From positions 1 through 64,000 of the forward strand of contig JAVTVY010025036.1 of NCBI GenBank assembly GCA_036873755.1: a stretch of DNA of 64,000 nt, read 5' to 3'. Both the position numbers and the translations under genes were made by a program. Under the pieces are notes generated by a model. The model was not told the origin of the DNA and ran no database searches. It saw only the letters and a program-made list of their open reading frames with translations. The DNA is from Hanleya hanleyi. Its lineage: Eukaryota > Mollusca > Polyplacophora > Lepidopleurida > Hanleyidae. Positions 21,690 to 33,794 of the stretch are shown one piece after another. Positions within the stretch are counted from its first letter, which is position 1, and each line of letters opens with the position of its first letter.

Positions 21690-23640
21690 TATTTTACAAT
21701 AGATTTAAAAACACACACAGGCTTCCTCAGCTTTCACAATAAAACGCGTAGAGGCCGTCAACACGTCTAACACATTAATGGAACACAATAATATAATATA
21801 TATATATATATATTATTTATGCAGTTTCATTTACTATTTATTTTTAAAATGCTTACCGGCCTCCTGTGTTTTCTATAAATTGTCTGATGTACGGTATTTC
21901 ATTGTATATGGGAGATTCGCTATGAGCCTGTGTTACTGCACTCCCATCACTTTGGTGTGGAATAAAATAATTTAAACCAGCAAGAGGTGTCAATTTGAAT
22001 TTGTTCCAACTAGCTATAACCCATTATTGGCTGACAAATGTAGTTTGATATTCGCGTGGGATTTTTTGTAGTCCTGATGTAAGATATATTATTCTGTGAT
22101 ATTTTATCTTAGTTTACTGCGATTTGGTTACCAGTTTAATACCATACAAAGGATTATCATATTTCCATAAATGTACAAGTTACATAGTACTATATAACAT
22201 ATAGGCATAATTAAGGACCTATTAAAGTAGCTCAAAATCGACATAATTTGCATAAAATTTCAGCAAACGTTGTCTATAGCACTCTCTAAATAAACTATTG
22301 AAATCTGCCGTTGGGCACGAACAGCCAGACAGCTTGTCTCCATGACGGCATTGTCTAAAGCCAAACGAATGCGCGTAAGGTAGATGTTAATTTCGCGACC
22401 CTAGTACGGAGTACAGACAATCTCTCACAACTGAAACAATATGATCTGTTCTAAGCTCAAGATTCACGATAACAGGTTGTATTTCTGCCCTTATGTCTGT
22501 TATACGAAGAAAGTCGGGTTTTCGATTGGAGTACCAGTTTAATACCATACATAGTATAATAATATTTCAATAAATGTACAAGTTACATAGTACTATATAA
22601 CCTATAAGCATAAGTAAGGACCTATTAAAGTAGCTCGAAATCGACATAATTTGCATTAAACTTCAGCAAACGTTGTCGAAATCACGCTCTAAATAAACTA
22701 TTGAAATCTGCCGTTGGGGATGAACAGCCAGACAGCTTGTCTCCATGAAGGTTTTGTCTAAAGCCAAAAGATTGCACGTAAGGTGTGTGTTAATTTTGCG
22801 ACCCTAGTACGGAGTACAGACAATCTGTTACAACTGAAACAATATCATCTGTTCTAAGATTACGATTCACGATAACAGGTTGTATTTCTGTCCTTATGTC
22901 TGTTATACGAAGAAAGTCGAGTTTTCACAAAATTATGATACGAAACGGTTTAATCTCCTCACATCATGTATACCCAATGTCTGATCTATACTAAAACGAC
23001 AATAAATCTGGCTGATGAGATTATTTGACAAACAAGGTGTTTGACATTAGTGTGGGAGATTGGAGATTAAACTAATCATCTGTCTTAAAGTTCTCATTGA
23101 AAATTGAAATCTGTGAATTAATAAAACATAGTAACGTAGCTGACAAAAAGATAAAAGTGTTGATAAAAAGTAGCGTCATGGAATAACCATATTTCCAGTA
23201 CCTCGAAATCAACACAATTTCCATATATCTTCAGCAAACATGGTCGTTAGCACTCTGAATAAACTATTGAATTATTCTGGGATATTTTATCTTAGTTTAC
23301 TGCGATTGGGTTACCAGTTACCATGCATCGTATAATCATATTTCCAGAAATGTACAAGTCACATAGTGCTATATAACATATAGGCATAATTAAAGACCTA
23401 TTAAATAACTCAAAATCGACATAATTTCCATAAAACGTGGTCATTAGCACTCTCTGAATAAACTATTGAAATCTACCGTTGGGCTCGAACAGTCAGACAG
23501 CTTATCTCCAAAAACACAATGTCTGAGGCCAAAAGAATGCGCGTAAGGTGTATGTTAATTTCACGACAAGAATACCTAGTACAGACACCCTGTCTCAACT
23601 GAAACAATATGATCTGTTCTAAGCTAATGAAATGTGACTC
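21690..23640 (+). repeat. Run of plus-oriented repeat B copies
   Basis: Three B units in the same orientation (about 21985-22520, 22540-22930 with tail to about 23160, and 23270-23640). Each carries a TACAAGTNACATAGT segment, a CCAGACAGCTTGTCTCC-like segment (CTTATCTCC in the third) and CTGAAACAATAT. A variable unit boundary falls at GTTACCAGTTTAATACCATAC. 21770-21815 is an AT microsatellite. No coding potential recognised. Confidence 0.7.
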
Positions 23641-23831
23641 CATCAATTTCCCAGTTCGAGTCTATTGTTTTTGCGATTATATAGCCTGCCGTATGTTTTC
23701 AAACATCTCAGAACCACAGCAAGTATCGAGTAGGACGAACATTGTGCACCTTACAGTTATATTAGCTTAATATTCCCTCTATATTATATTATACAAAATT
23801 ATATTGTATACTACTGTATATTTAGTTGAAG
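23640..23831 (+). promoter_or_regulatory. Repeat-derived 5' flank of the PIM gene
   Basis: The 190 bp before the PIM start codon are the distal end of a B-type repeat. The same sequence is found upstream of the partial PIM copy (58391-58579) and, in reverse complement without any PIM exon, at 1-150. Promoter elements and the transcription start cannot be read from the sequence; an AT-rich tract (ATATTATATTATAC) lies about 40 bp before the ATG. Confidence 0.4.
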
Positions 23832-26361
23832 ATGCTTACCAGAAAGATTAATTCGAATGTATATTCCGGCGATATGGGGTTACACAATGACAAAGACCGA
23901 CCCGGTAAGTTTTCTAGCAGCTATGAAATGTTTGACTTTGTTTGCACCAGAACATGGTTTCGTGTTTTATTGTTGATTCGCCATTTCAGAGCATGTTCTA
24001 CAATTTTTGGTACTTTTAAATTGCAGTGAAGGAAAGGGAGATCTTTGAAAGGGCATATACCGTCGGGAATGTGTTGGGGAGTGGAGGCTTTGGTACAGTT
24101 TACTCAGGAACAAGACGTCGAGATGGCTTGACGGTAAGTCTACATGCTAGCACTCTGAGGATCAAATCATGGGACGGAATATCTGGAAGATACCGGCTTC
24201 TGGCGTGGACACTTCGAGCTAAATCATCCCAGACACCCGTTGCAAACTGAAATCCACAGCTGATTTACCTTCAGTTTGAAATGAACAAGCTGTCAATCGA
24301 ATTGAACCGATGAATGTTTTATATTTCATCAGGTTTGGAGCGATCTTAAGCGGTTTTAGAGCATGAAAACGTTAGTTTACAGATGTTGCACGCAGTTGTA
24401 GTATAATATCCTTGATAATTTGTCTTACGCCACCTTGTTTTAACTAGATCTATTTTCCACATTGCTGTCGATGTTATTACGATCCATGCCGCACAGTAGT
24501 TTGATGAATATTAGCAGTGTTAGACACCGGTGTAATGGAAAAGAATGTCCTGGTTAAGAGTGTCCCTTCTCGTATCCTTCTCTATAGAAACTAAGGACGG
24601 ACACTTGTTTTCAAGGAGAAGAAATATGTCACAGCTAGGTTGAAATATAGGAACCGAACACCCTCAGACAGCGGATATTCTTAACCTACACACCAGTACC
24701 TGTGTTGTAAATTGTAAAATTTAGACTGTCACAAAGGCATCAATTTTCGGAGTTTCCTCACTAATCATGTTATTACGTTTGTTCTTCGCTTTTCCCGTTT
24801 CTTATGAATTTTTAATTTCTATTTCCAGGTGGCCATTAAACTCGTATCCAAACAGAAAGTTACGGAGTGGGGTCAGATCAATGGAAGCGTGGTACCAATG
24901 GAAATCTGCCTTCTGAAGAAAGTTTCTCATTTACCGGGAGTGATTAAGGTGTTGGATTACTACGAACAACCAGACAGTTTTATTATCATCATGGAAAAGC
25001 CAGAATACGTGAAGGACCTTTTTGATTACATCACGGAAAATGGGACCTTGGATGAGGATATTAGCAGAGATTTCTTCCGTCAAATTGTGGAAACTACCTT
25101 GAACATTCACAGAGCTGGTGTTGTACATCGTGACCTTAAGGATGAAAACATTCTGGTAGACATCAAAACCAGTCAACTCAAGCTGATCGACTTCGGATCT
25201 GGCGCATTCCTGAAGGATACTGTCTACAGTGAATTTGATGGTGAGTATGGCTTATATTCCTACGAAGTAGGCTCTCATTTGCAAATTGTTCGGTAATGAG
25301 TGAGTCGGCGAGTGAGTGAGTCAGTCCATCCGAATCCTTTCGTCGGCAAATAAGAAGAACCGTTGACAATAGAACCTTGAATTTTGGCAAGAAGTTGCAT
25401 TAGGGGACTGTTACCAGCAAGTTCTGAGCTGAACTACTTTTGATGAAAATTTCTGGTGATTCTGACTTGGGCAGTGCCCATCTTAATATAGGAGGATTTC
25501 AACTGGGGATGGGGGGGGGGAGTTCAGTTCGCGTCGGAGTCCTAATGCCTACCCTACTTCGTAGGTTCTGTAACGTTAGTCACACTGCCATGTATATATA
25601 CATAGAATTTGAAAAAGTAGTCTGCCAGAATGGCGGATTCTGCTTTTCAAATGTATGGTCGATAAATTTGTGTTAATTCATTTTAAATCTGATACCCATG
25701 TGAAACTATGGCATTTTAGTTTTCAAATCCGAACAACTATTACATATGCTGTTACTTGTGTCTTGCAGGAACACGAGTATATTCTCCTCCAGAGTGGATC
25801 AAACATCACAGGTACCACGGTCGTTCCGCTGCAGTCTGGTCACTAGGTATTCTCCTTTTCGACATGGTTTGCGGTGATATTCCCTTCGAAAAAGACGAGC
25901 AGATAATGAAGGCTAATGTGTCATTCAGAGGCAAATGTTCTGCAGGTGCGTACTTTTCCTGGTTTGATCAAACCAAATTTGGTATATTTGATAACAACCA
26001 GTCAATTGTGAGAAAAAGATCTCAAAATATTTCGTATATTCACGCTCTCTTTTAACGAAAGGTTTCTGCACATTTCCAGTTTGAATATAAAAAGATAGAT
26101 GCAATGAGCACGATGTGGATAAAAATGTTTTTTATTAAATTCTTCGAATATTTTGATTTGAAATTTCATATTCATAATGCAAAGTTTCTGATTTGTGGAA
26201 TTTACGTTTCGCTTTATTCATATTTTTTAGAAGTGAAAGATCTGATCAAAAAGTGTTTATCACTACGACCGTCTGATAGACCATCTTTAGAGAATATCCT
26301 CCAGCACCCGTGGATGAAGAGTTCGTCAGCGTACAGTAACGACAAGTCGAAGTTCCCTTGA
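23832..26361 (+). CDS. PIM: PIM-family serine/threonine protein kinase, five exons
   Basis: Exons 23832-23904, 24027-24133, 24829-25240, 25769-25945 and 26231-26361 join in frame with GT-AG introns to give 299 residues, close to the 313 of vertebrate PIM1. Visible landmarks: glycine loop [12 protein letters not shown] (about residues 41-52), VAIK lysine (64), the PIM-type hinge [10 protein letters not shown] with its proline (from 116), HRDLKDEN (160-167), DFG (181), [10 protein letters not shown] activation/P+1 segment, and [17 protein letters not shown] near the C-terminus. PIM kinases are constitutively active cytosolic and nuclear Ser/Thr kinases promoting survival and growth, controlled mainly by expression level. 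I start at the ATG at 23832; an in-frame TTG upstream is unlikely. Intron 3 contains a repeat C copy and intron 2 a half hairpin unit. No frame damage was found. Confidence 0.92.
24156..24230 (+). repeat. Half copy of the 95-bp hairpin unit in PIM intron 2
   Basis: TGAGGATCAAATCATGGGAC followed by GGAATATCTGGAAGATACCG matches one arm of the hairpin at 9269-9363. It lies 20 bp inside intron 2 and is also present in the partial PIM copy, so it predates that duplication. Confidence 0.65.
25258..25600 (-). mobile_element. Repeat C, short form, in PIM intron 3
   Basis: Begins CCTACGAAGTAGGC shortly after the exon 3 donor and ends CCCTACTTCGTAGG followed by GTGACTAACGTTAC-type sequence on the complementary side, i.e. 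the inverted orientation of 52090-52331. It makes up most of the 528-bp intron and leaves both splice sites intact. Confidence 0.7.
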
Positions 26362-27630
26362 ACAACATCTGTCGTTTTGGCGTCGACCGCCAACAGAATG
26401 GAATGTAGGACCGTGAGCTTGTGATAAGCGACTCAACGCCTGTCAGTGATGTGACTGTCGCAGCAGGCCGGACACGCCAGTCCCACCTGATTGGGGCGAA
26501 TAGCCAGTCCCACCTGACTGGGGCGAATGCCCCCCCCCCGTCCCTCCTTCCCCCGGGGGCGACGAAGGAGTCTCATCATCATGGATGGAGTCTTCAGGTC
26601 ATCACTTCCCAGAAATCTGACATTTCTCAATGGCACCACCTGTGCAATACATAACTTGTGATCACAACATAAACTTTTTCTTTCGACGTTGAAAGTTTAT
26701 ATATACACGTTCATACTTTGCAGGGATGCTTAGAATCCAGTAATATCAGGATTTGTTTTCAACATTTCCAAAGTTTGGTAGGTACTTCATGTGGGAAGCA
26801 TTTGTCTGAGTCTTTGTGCAGCTGAAAAGTCTAGACATATTGTTGTTGTTCCCAGACTTGGCTATTGTATTCATTGTCTAGTGATTCTTACATGAAGCAT
26901 GAACCCAAAGTTTATACATGTATGCTAGACTTCATCTAATTTCTGCCTGTCACGAGTTAATTGTCCATCTGTTCAATTGAACCCTTGTTATTTATTAAAT
27001 GTCCATTGAAGGGATGGTGACGAAACTTCTCTAAGTCGTCGTGGTGTAAATATAACGCATGCAAAAAGTGCCAGAATGGTTATTCCATTCCAATGGCGTA
27101 GCAACAGGAAGAACTGATAGAATGTCCTATTCCATCAATGCAAAGTTTCAGTCGTAAAAAGATTCACGAAAGGCGTGCTGGGGTGGAAAAAAATTAAGGC
27201 ATGAATGCTGTGCATGCATGTATGTTTGAATGCGTCTTCACAAATATAATCTTCGTCATCATCGTCTATTCATTTTCGCAAATGAACTAGTCAAAGCGAA
27301 AGTCTTACGACCTGCATTGTCCGAAAATCGTCATTGTTATCATCTCGCATTGCATCATTTAATGTTTTAAATCTCATTTATCATTGCTGAAATCATCTGT
27401 ATATATATATTCATACACATTTTATTATATTTTAATTTGTAAAATTATTTGTGCCATTTTAGGTTGTAAATATAAATAATTAATTTTACTGATTCACCGA
27501 ATATTTTGTATATATCATTGTATTGCGCAGGTTCGCATGCAACTCCAGACGTATTTTTATATGTGACAATCTATGTATTGCGCAGGTTCGCATGCAACCC
27601 AGATGTGTTTTTATATATGACAAATAAAAT
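26362..27630 (+). other. Probable 3' untranslated region of PIM
   Basis: After the PIM stop there is no further recognised coding sequence. A canonical AATAAA lies at 27623-27628, a reasonable polyadenylation signal for a 3' UTR of about 1.25 kb. A two-copy tandem repeat of about 53 bp (GTATTGCGCAGGTTCGCATG) at 27515-27621 precedes it. ORFs at 26421-26654 are compositional. Confidence 0.45.
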
Positions 27631-28273
27631 TGTTTTATCTTTCAAAATTGAAACCTGGACTTATCACATCAATCGATTCATGTATTTATTATTCATGAAT
27701 GTTTGGGATATCAGAATTAAGGTGGATTAGAATCGAAAGGGGCAGTTTATCCAGAATCATACAACATGATTTACCAAACAGTTATGCCTTAAAGCATCAC
27801 GGCTTCTAATAGCGGTTATACAACTGGTGTTAATCCGATTTGTCGGAGAGAATGACGATGAAAATCTCATACAGGGAGCAATTTCCCCCAGAAATTATAC
27901 AAGATACAATAATAAAAAAAATATTTTTCCACCGGAGATCGGGCCTTCATGCATTAAACCTATCTGGACCTATCTATCTTGAAAAAAGAGCATTTTTTTG
28001 GTCGATATTTATGTCCGGATTTTCGATTTTTATTTATGCAATTTTTCCGTTATTTTGAAGAAAATGATAGACACCACTTAAAAAGTCACGGAGTGTTAGC
28101 TCTCAATATTTTGTCGTTCCGGAGATTGCGCAGATTATGATCCCGTCAGGCCTGGTCGGGTTGAAATTATTAGCGACCGTGTTCTGTTAACCTTATCCTA
28201 CCCTTCCCACTCCTCCTCCCCCCCCCCCATCCACCCACCGCGCCGACACAAATAGCCGACTTGCCCGATCTGA
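27631..28273. other. Spacer with a decayed TTAA MITE
   Basis: 27955-28166 is a short minus-oriented relic of the TTAA MITE family (AAACCTATCTGGACC at one side, TCAGGCCTGGTCGGG at the other, with AAAGTCACGGAGTGTTAGC inside). The remainder shows nothing recognisable. Confidence 0.5.
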
Positions 28274-28846
28274 TTAACCCTACTTGGCCTGGGGGGTCCA
28301 TTATGGCCCCCCTACCAAACTTCCTGCGCTATCTCCGGAACGACAGAAAATGGAGAGCTGACACTCCGTGACTTTATAGTTTATCGTATTGGGGTAATTT
28401 TGAGCCTATTTGCATAACCCCCCGAGCAGAGGATCATGGGTAAATCCAAGATGGCGGCCCGGAAAAGTGATGTTTTTGTCATATTTCTTCAAAATTTCTG
28501 CTTTTCCGCAATGAAAAGTGGGCAAAAACTATTTTATTTCACATTACATTAATATTTACTAATTTATAATGCAGTTTTTGCGGAGAAATTGCAAAAATAA
28601 AAAATTCGGAAAATCGGACCGAAAAATCGACCAAAAAATGCCGTTTTCGAAAATGACGTCACTGTGACGTCATCAAAGCGGCCATCTTGGATTTTTTTAC
28701 ATTCTCTGGTAGAGCTTGACCCAAGGGTATAGTGTGATAGGTTTCAGCCCCCTAGCTCAAGGGGTAAGAAAATTAATTAGGGGGGGGCCATTTCGGCCCC
28801 CCCAGGCCTGGACAGGTCCCAAAAAGCCCAGGCCAGATAGGGTTAA
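28274..28846 (+). mobile_element. TTAA MITE, best full-length copy (piggyBac-like)
   Basis: 573 bp bounded by TTAA on each side, with inverted ends CCCTACTTGGCCTGGG and CCCAGGCCAGATAGGG. Landmarks in order: CTATCTCCGGAACGACAG, GCATAACCCCCCGAGCAG, AAGATGGCGGCC, GAAAAGTGATGTTTTTGTC, GACGTCACTGTGACGTCA, GGTATAGTGTGATAGGTTT. TTAA target duplication plus CCC-starting ends is the piggyBac superfamily signature. No transposase ORF, so a non-autonomous MITE mobilised in trans. Confidence 0.8.
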
Positions 28847-29040
28847 AACAGATCCAGAAAGCTTGATCTGGCCGTTCACTGACCTTCTGACACGGAACGA
28901 CTGAACGAAACTTTTCTCCTCTCTCCCGTTATATATGAATATTAATATCATAATTAATAACTGACCATCAACAAGCCCCTGTGTATTGTCTGTCTCGCAT
29001 AGCGATGGGATGGGATTTTTGGCAATATATATGTTCATTT

Positions 29041-30400
29041 TGTATTTGTATTTCTTTTCAGAAACCCACAGGCCTGGGGCCCACTTACAGGACTGATAAC
29101 AGGAACAAACATATAGTAACAGTATAAGAGATTAATAAAGGAGAAAATAATATAAGAATTATGTACATAAAACATGAGGTCACACAGTAAAAATTGTATT
29201 GGAGATGCCAAAGACCTAAAACATAATGGCTTTAACTTTGCGTTTAAAACTAGTATGGCTGATAAAGATATCTAAACAGGAATGTCTTGCTATTTCATTA
29301 AAAAGATTCATCGATCTATTAAAAAAGCTGTAATTCTTCAGGTTAATTCTAGGATTTTCTGGTCTAAAAACATCTATTGATCGAAGCCGTCTAGACGGAC
29401 AATTAAAACATACCTGTTCAACAAGATATGGAGAGTCAATTATTGAATGGACGCATTTATGAAGGAAGTACAAGTCTGAGGCTTGGCGTCTGGTATACAA
29501 AGGAGGGATATTAAAGGATTTACAAAGAGCATCATATTGTCCAGATACATAAGGCTGCTTGGATTTGAAACATACGAATTTTACAAACTTCTTCTGTACA
29601 CTTTCAATCTTATCAATTAGATATTTCTGTTGTGGCGACCAGACGGATGCACAATATTCTAATTTTGATCGTACAAGAGAGAAGTACAGCGAGACAAGAG
29701 ATTTTGGGTTTGTAAAAGATACACATGTTCGTTTAAGGAATCCAAGGATACGGTAAGATTTGCTCACAATGTTGTTAATATGAGAGTTAAAATTGAGGTT
29801 GGACGAAAGAATGATTCCGAGATCTTTAACTCGTTCGTTCGAGTAACATACCGTGTATGAAATAATCAGACACAATGCGATTTCTTTTTTTTGTAAACGA
29901 GATGATAGAACATTTGATAGTATTTAAGCTTAGTTTCCACGTTTTACACCACATAACAAGAGTCCAAGTCGGTTTGTAGAGCTCGAGCGTTTGCAATGGA
30001 ATTAACCTTTCTGAAGAGTTTTGTGTCGTCAGCGTACACCGAGATCGAGGAAGATGAGATGCATTTGGAAACGTCATTAACGTAGATGCCAAGCAAAGAT
30101 CCCTGTGGTACTCCCGATAGAACTGATTTCCAAGCTGATTCTTTTCAATTGACAATAATCCTTTGGACTCTATTTTGTACGTAAGAGTTCAACCAATTTA
30201 ATAGGTTTCCCGTGAAGCCGTAATGCTTCAACTTGTGATTCAACAATTTATGGTTAATGGGGTCAAATTCTTTACTAAGGTCTAAGTATATGGAATCCAC
30301 TTGGTCTTTGTTTCCCAGGGCATTAGTCAGATAGTTCACATATGACACGAGATTTGATCTGTCTGAGTTGTAGCTTGGGTTTGCATTTCTCATGCCATAA
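29041..30400 (-). pseudogene. 5'-truncated LINE, CR1/Jockey-like reverse transcriptase relic
   Basis: Minus-strand pieces: 30145-30393 has LDLSKEFDPINHKLL (finger/palm start); the next part in another frame has GVPQGSLLG and VYADDTKLF; 29216-29875 has the thumb-type segment with VKDLGIILSS and LEYCASVWSP. At least one frameshift lies near 30150, and about five codons are missing after GVPQGSLLG. The 3' end on the minus strand is an A-rich AAATACAAATAC tail near 29041. No endonuclease domain is present. Confidence 0.8.
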
Positions 30401-30525
30401 CTCTCTGCTATGCATCCAAACTTCTACACCCATAAAAACATCTTGGTCTAGACTGTTAAGGGGCTGAGGAGTTGTAGCACCTCTGGTGCCTCATGTTACT
30501 GTATACAATATTGATCCACGTGATG

Positions 30526-31951
30526 CTGTGTATAATTACAAGAGAGGCTAAGTTGTTCCATCAAGCTGAAACCCTTTATTGGCTAACATGTAGTTCGGTA
30601 TTCGCACGAGATTTCGGTAGCTATGGTGTAAGATATAATATTCCGTGATATCTGAGTGTACTGCGATTGGCTTACCAGTTGCCATGGTATAACCACATTT
30701 CCAGAAATGTACAAGTTATGTAGTGCTATACAACATTGGTGTTATTGAGGACCTATTAAAGTACCTCGAAATCACGACAAAGTCTTTTTTAATTTTTTTT
30801 CATTATTATTTTTTATGCTCTTTACTATATTGGTCCACGTGATGCTATGTATAATTACAATAGAAGCCAAGTTGTTCCACCCTGTTATAACCCTTTATTG
30901 GCTAACATGTAGTTCGGTGTTCGCACGAGATTTCTGTGGTTATGGTGTAAGATATAATATTTCGTGATATCTGTGATGCGATTGGGTTACCAGTTGCCAT
31001 GGTATAACCACATTTCCAGAAATGTACAAGTTGTATATAATGCTATACAACATTGGTGTTATTGGGGACCTATTAAAGTACCTCGAAATCGACATGATTC
31101 CCATAAAGCTTCAGCAAACGTGATCGCTAGCACTCTGAATAAACTACTGAAATTTACCGTTGGGCTCGAGAAGCCAGACAGCTTGTCTCCATGGGTGTAT
31201 TGTCAATTTGACAGTGATTGGCGTCTAGTTCACGGATATGAACAACTTTTCAGGGTCGGTCCTTTGTTATATCTTCCGCGTGACAAACCGGATTTATCCT
31301 TTGAACTTTCTGGAGAAGAGCGTTTACCAGCCACCATGTCTCGGATGCTGCTTTATTTGGATACCGTTTCTGTATACTGTTAACCATATTGGTCCACGTG
31401 CTGCTGTGTCTAAATACAAGAGGCTTCAATTTAGAGTTGTCTCACCCAACTATATCGCATTATTGGCTAACAGATAAAATTTGAAATTCGCACGGGATTT
31501 ATATTTCCCTGGTGTAAGATACAATATTCCGTCACATTATATCTGAGTTTACTGTGGTTGGGTTATCAGTTGGCATGGCTTAACCATATTTCCAGAAATG
31601 TACACGTTACATAGTGCTATATAACATAACTATAATGACGTACATATAAAAGTATCTCGAAATCGACATAGCTTACATAAAACGTCAGCAAACGTGGTCG
31701 TTAGCACTCTGAATATACTATTCAAATCTACCATTGGGCTCGAACAGCCAGACAGCTTGCATTGTCTCCTTGAACGTATTGTCCAATGCTAAAAGATTGA
31801 GCGTGAGGTGTATGTTAATTTAGCGACCCAAGTACCCAGTGCAGTCACTCTGTCTCAACTGAAGTAATATGATCTGTAATTGAGATATGGAGGTGTTATC
31901 GCGGCTCCATGTAAAATGTTGTCTGTTTCAGAGGAGACAAGGTGTCAGCAA
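30526..31951 (+). repeat. Repeat B copies; segmental duplication copy 1, left part
   Basis: A partial B copy (30526-30780) is followed by the left part of a segmental duplication (30830-31951). The latter is collinear with 41520-41741 plus 44139-45032. Landmarks: CCATGGTATAACCACATTTC, GTTGGGCTCGAGAAGCCAGA, TGGAGAAGAGCGTTTACC. ORFs at 30964 and 31238 are present in both copies but fall in different frames and lack domains. Confidence 0.75.
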
Positions 31952-31956
31952 TAGAT

Positions 31957-33769
31957 TTTGATTGATTGAATGTTTATTCACCATATACAAATAATATATA
32001 TATATGTACAAGTAGGGTATAGATACATAGAAATATGGCGGGAATAAAACCTCAGAGGGCTTGTTAAATCCCAGATAATTAATAATAATAATAATAGATT
32101 AGCATGAGACGCTGGGTGCGTTCACAAATATATAAATATAAATGTACAATACATGGTGAATATACCATGGAGCCTTGTTTGGATAATTATAGTTCTATAA
32201 GATATATATAGTGGGGCTAAGCATATATGCATATAGATAAACAAAACATTTTTGTATAAAATAGGTTTGTCTCGTGTCCCTTGTGATGGCCTGAGATGAG
32301 TTAACTCCAAGATTTACAATTTGAATATAATTAGAAAGTACATCCTTCAGTACACTGATTCACATACATGTTAATTGATGAGGTGCGATTTCAGTCGAGA
32401 CTTAAATAGTGATTGTGACAGACATGATTTTAGGTAGTTAGGTAAAGCGTTCCAGATTCGTGGTGCTTTCGACTTTGTGCAATAAAATGATAGATTTGAG
32501 TGCACTCTCGCCCTATATAGATTGAGATTGGCTTGTCGAGTGGGATAACAATGGACTTCAGAGAGTTTTGTAAAATAATTTGAATAGTTGGTAGGGATAT
32601 AAAGGGAATTATTGAGAAATCTGTGAGTAAATAATAAAATTAAGAAGTTGTTTAACTGAAATAGGGGAAGAATGTTTAGTTGTTTCATTAAGGGACTAGA
32701 ATGGGCATATTTACCACTGGAAGTTATTACGCGGATAATTCTCTTTTGTAATATCACAAGTGGGTTGAGATGAGTTGAGAATGTGTTTCCCCATATTAAA
32801 TTACAGTAAGATACGTAAGAATAGAACAAAGAATAGTACAGCATAATCAAGGTTTTTTTGAAGTTAGTTCGTCAATATGTGTTTGCCAATTTAATCTATC
32901 GTTGAAATAAACCCCGAGGAATTTAAAGCTAGAAACAGATTCAATTTCGGTGCCAAATATTGAAACCTTAGGGATCTTTACATTTGTTGATCTATTTGGT
33001 TTAAATAATATAAATTTGGTTTTTTTCACGTTTAATGAAAGTTTGTTGCAGGAAAACCAGGCATGAAGCTTTTCAAGTTCCTGTGACATATTTTCCGCAA
33101 GTCTAATAAAATCGGCATCGGATAGGGTAGCGCTTGTATCGTCAGCAAAAAGATTAATGTCTAGAACCGATGTGGCCTTCGTAATGTCATTTATATATAT
33201 TAAAAACAGTATGGGTCCTAGTATTGATCCTTGTGGCACACCCGTACTGATAGGATTGAAAGAAGATATAGTGCCGTTGTAAGATACACACTGGCGTCGA
33301 GAAGATAGATAGCTACGAAACCAGTTATTTGTGACACCCCGGAAACCATAGTAATCAAGTTTATGTAAGAGGATCTCGTGATTTACTGTATCAAAGGCTT
33401 TGGAAAGATCCAAGAAAGTAGTAATGCTGAACTGCTTTAGTTCCTTTGCAGCAACCAGTTTGTCGTATAAAGAAAGAACGGCATGAAATGTAGAATGATT
33501 TGCTCGAAATCCATATTGATTAGGGGAGATAATCATCTCTGCTTCTAGGAATGTGATCATCCTCAACACAACAAGTTTTTCAATGATTTTACTGAAACAT
33601 GGCAGAACAGAAATTGGGCGATAATTCTCGGCTAGGGTTTTGTTTCCAGATTTGAAAACTGGAGTAACCTTTGCATTCTTAAGGGAAGTGGGAACGATTC
33701 CATTTTGGAAGGAAAGATTTACAATATGCGATAGGGGAGCAGATATTAGGCTCGATATCGGTTTTATGA
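31957..33769 (-). mobile_element. 5'-truncated LINE with TAGAT target-site duplication
   Basis: Inserted into the segmental duplication; the other copy (45025-45045) shows the uninterrupted site. TAGAT flanks both sides (31952-31956 and 33770-33774). The minus-strand 3' end is TTCAATCAATCAAAA-like, typical of CR1/L2-type tails. The body encodes most of a reverse transcriptase but no endonuclease, consistent with incomplete target-primed reverse transcription. Confidence 0.85.
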
Positions 33770-33794
33770 TAGATAAAGCAAAAGTACACTTCAA
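32371..33794 (-). pseudogene. LINE reverse transcriptase, CR1/Jockey-like, broken
   Basis: 32847-33794 (315 codons) carries YRPISVLPCFSKIIEKL, FLDLSKAFDTVNH, GVPQGSILGPILF and the catalytic LFADDTS, then FKFLGVYFND. It stops at 32847, and the protein resumes at once in another frame (32371-32850) with YYSLFYSYVSYCNLIWG and ends after a PRIWNALP motif. Roughly 20 residues normally joining the two parts are missing, so a small deletion has broken the frame. The first about 20 bases of the ORF lie in flanking host repeat. No endonuclease domain. Confidence 0.85.
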
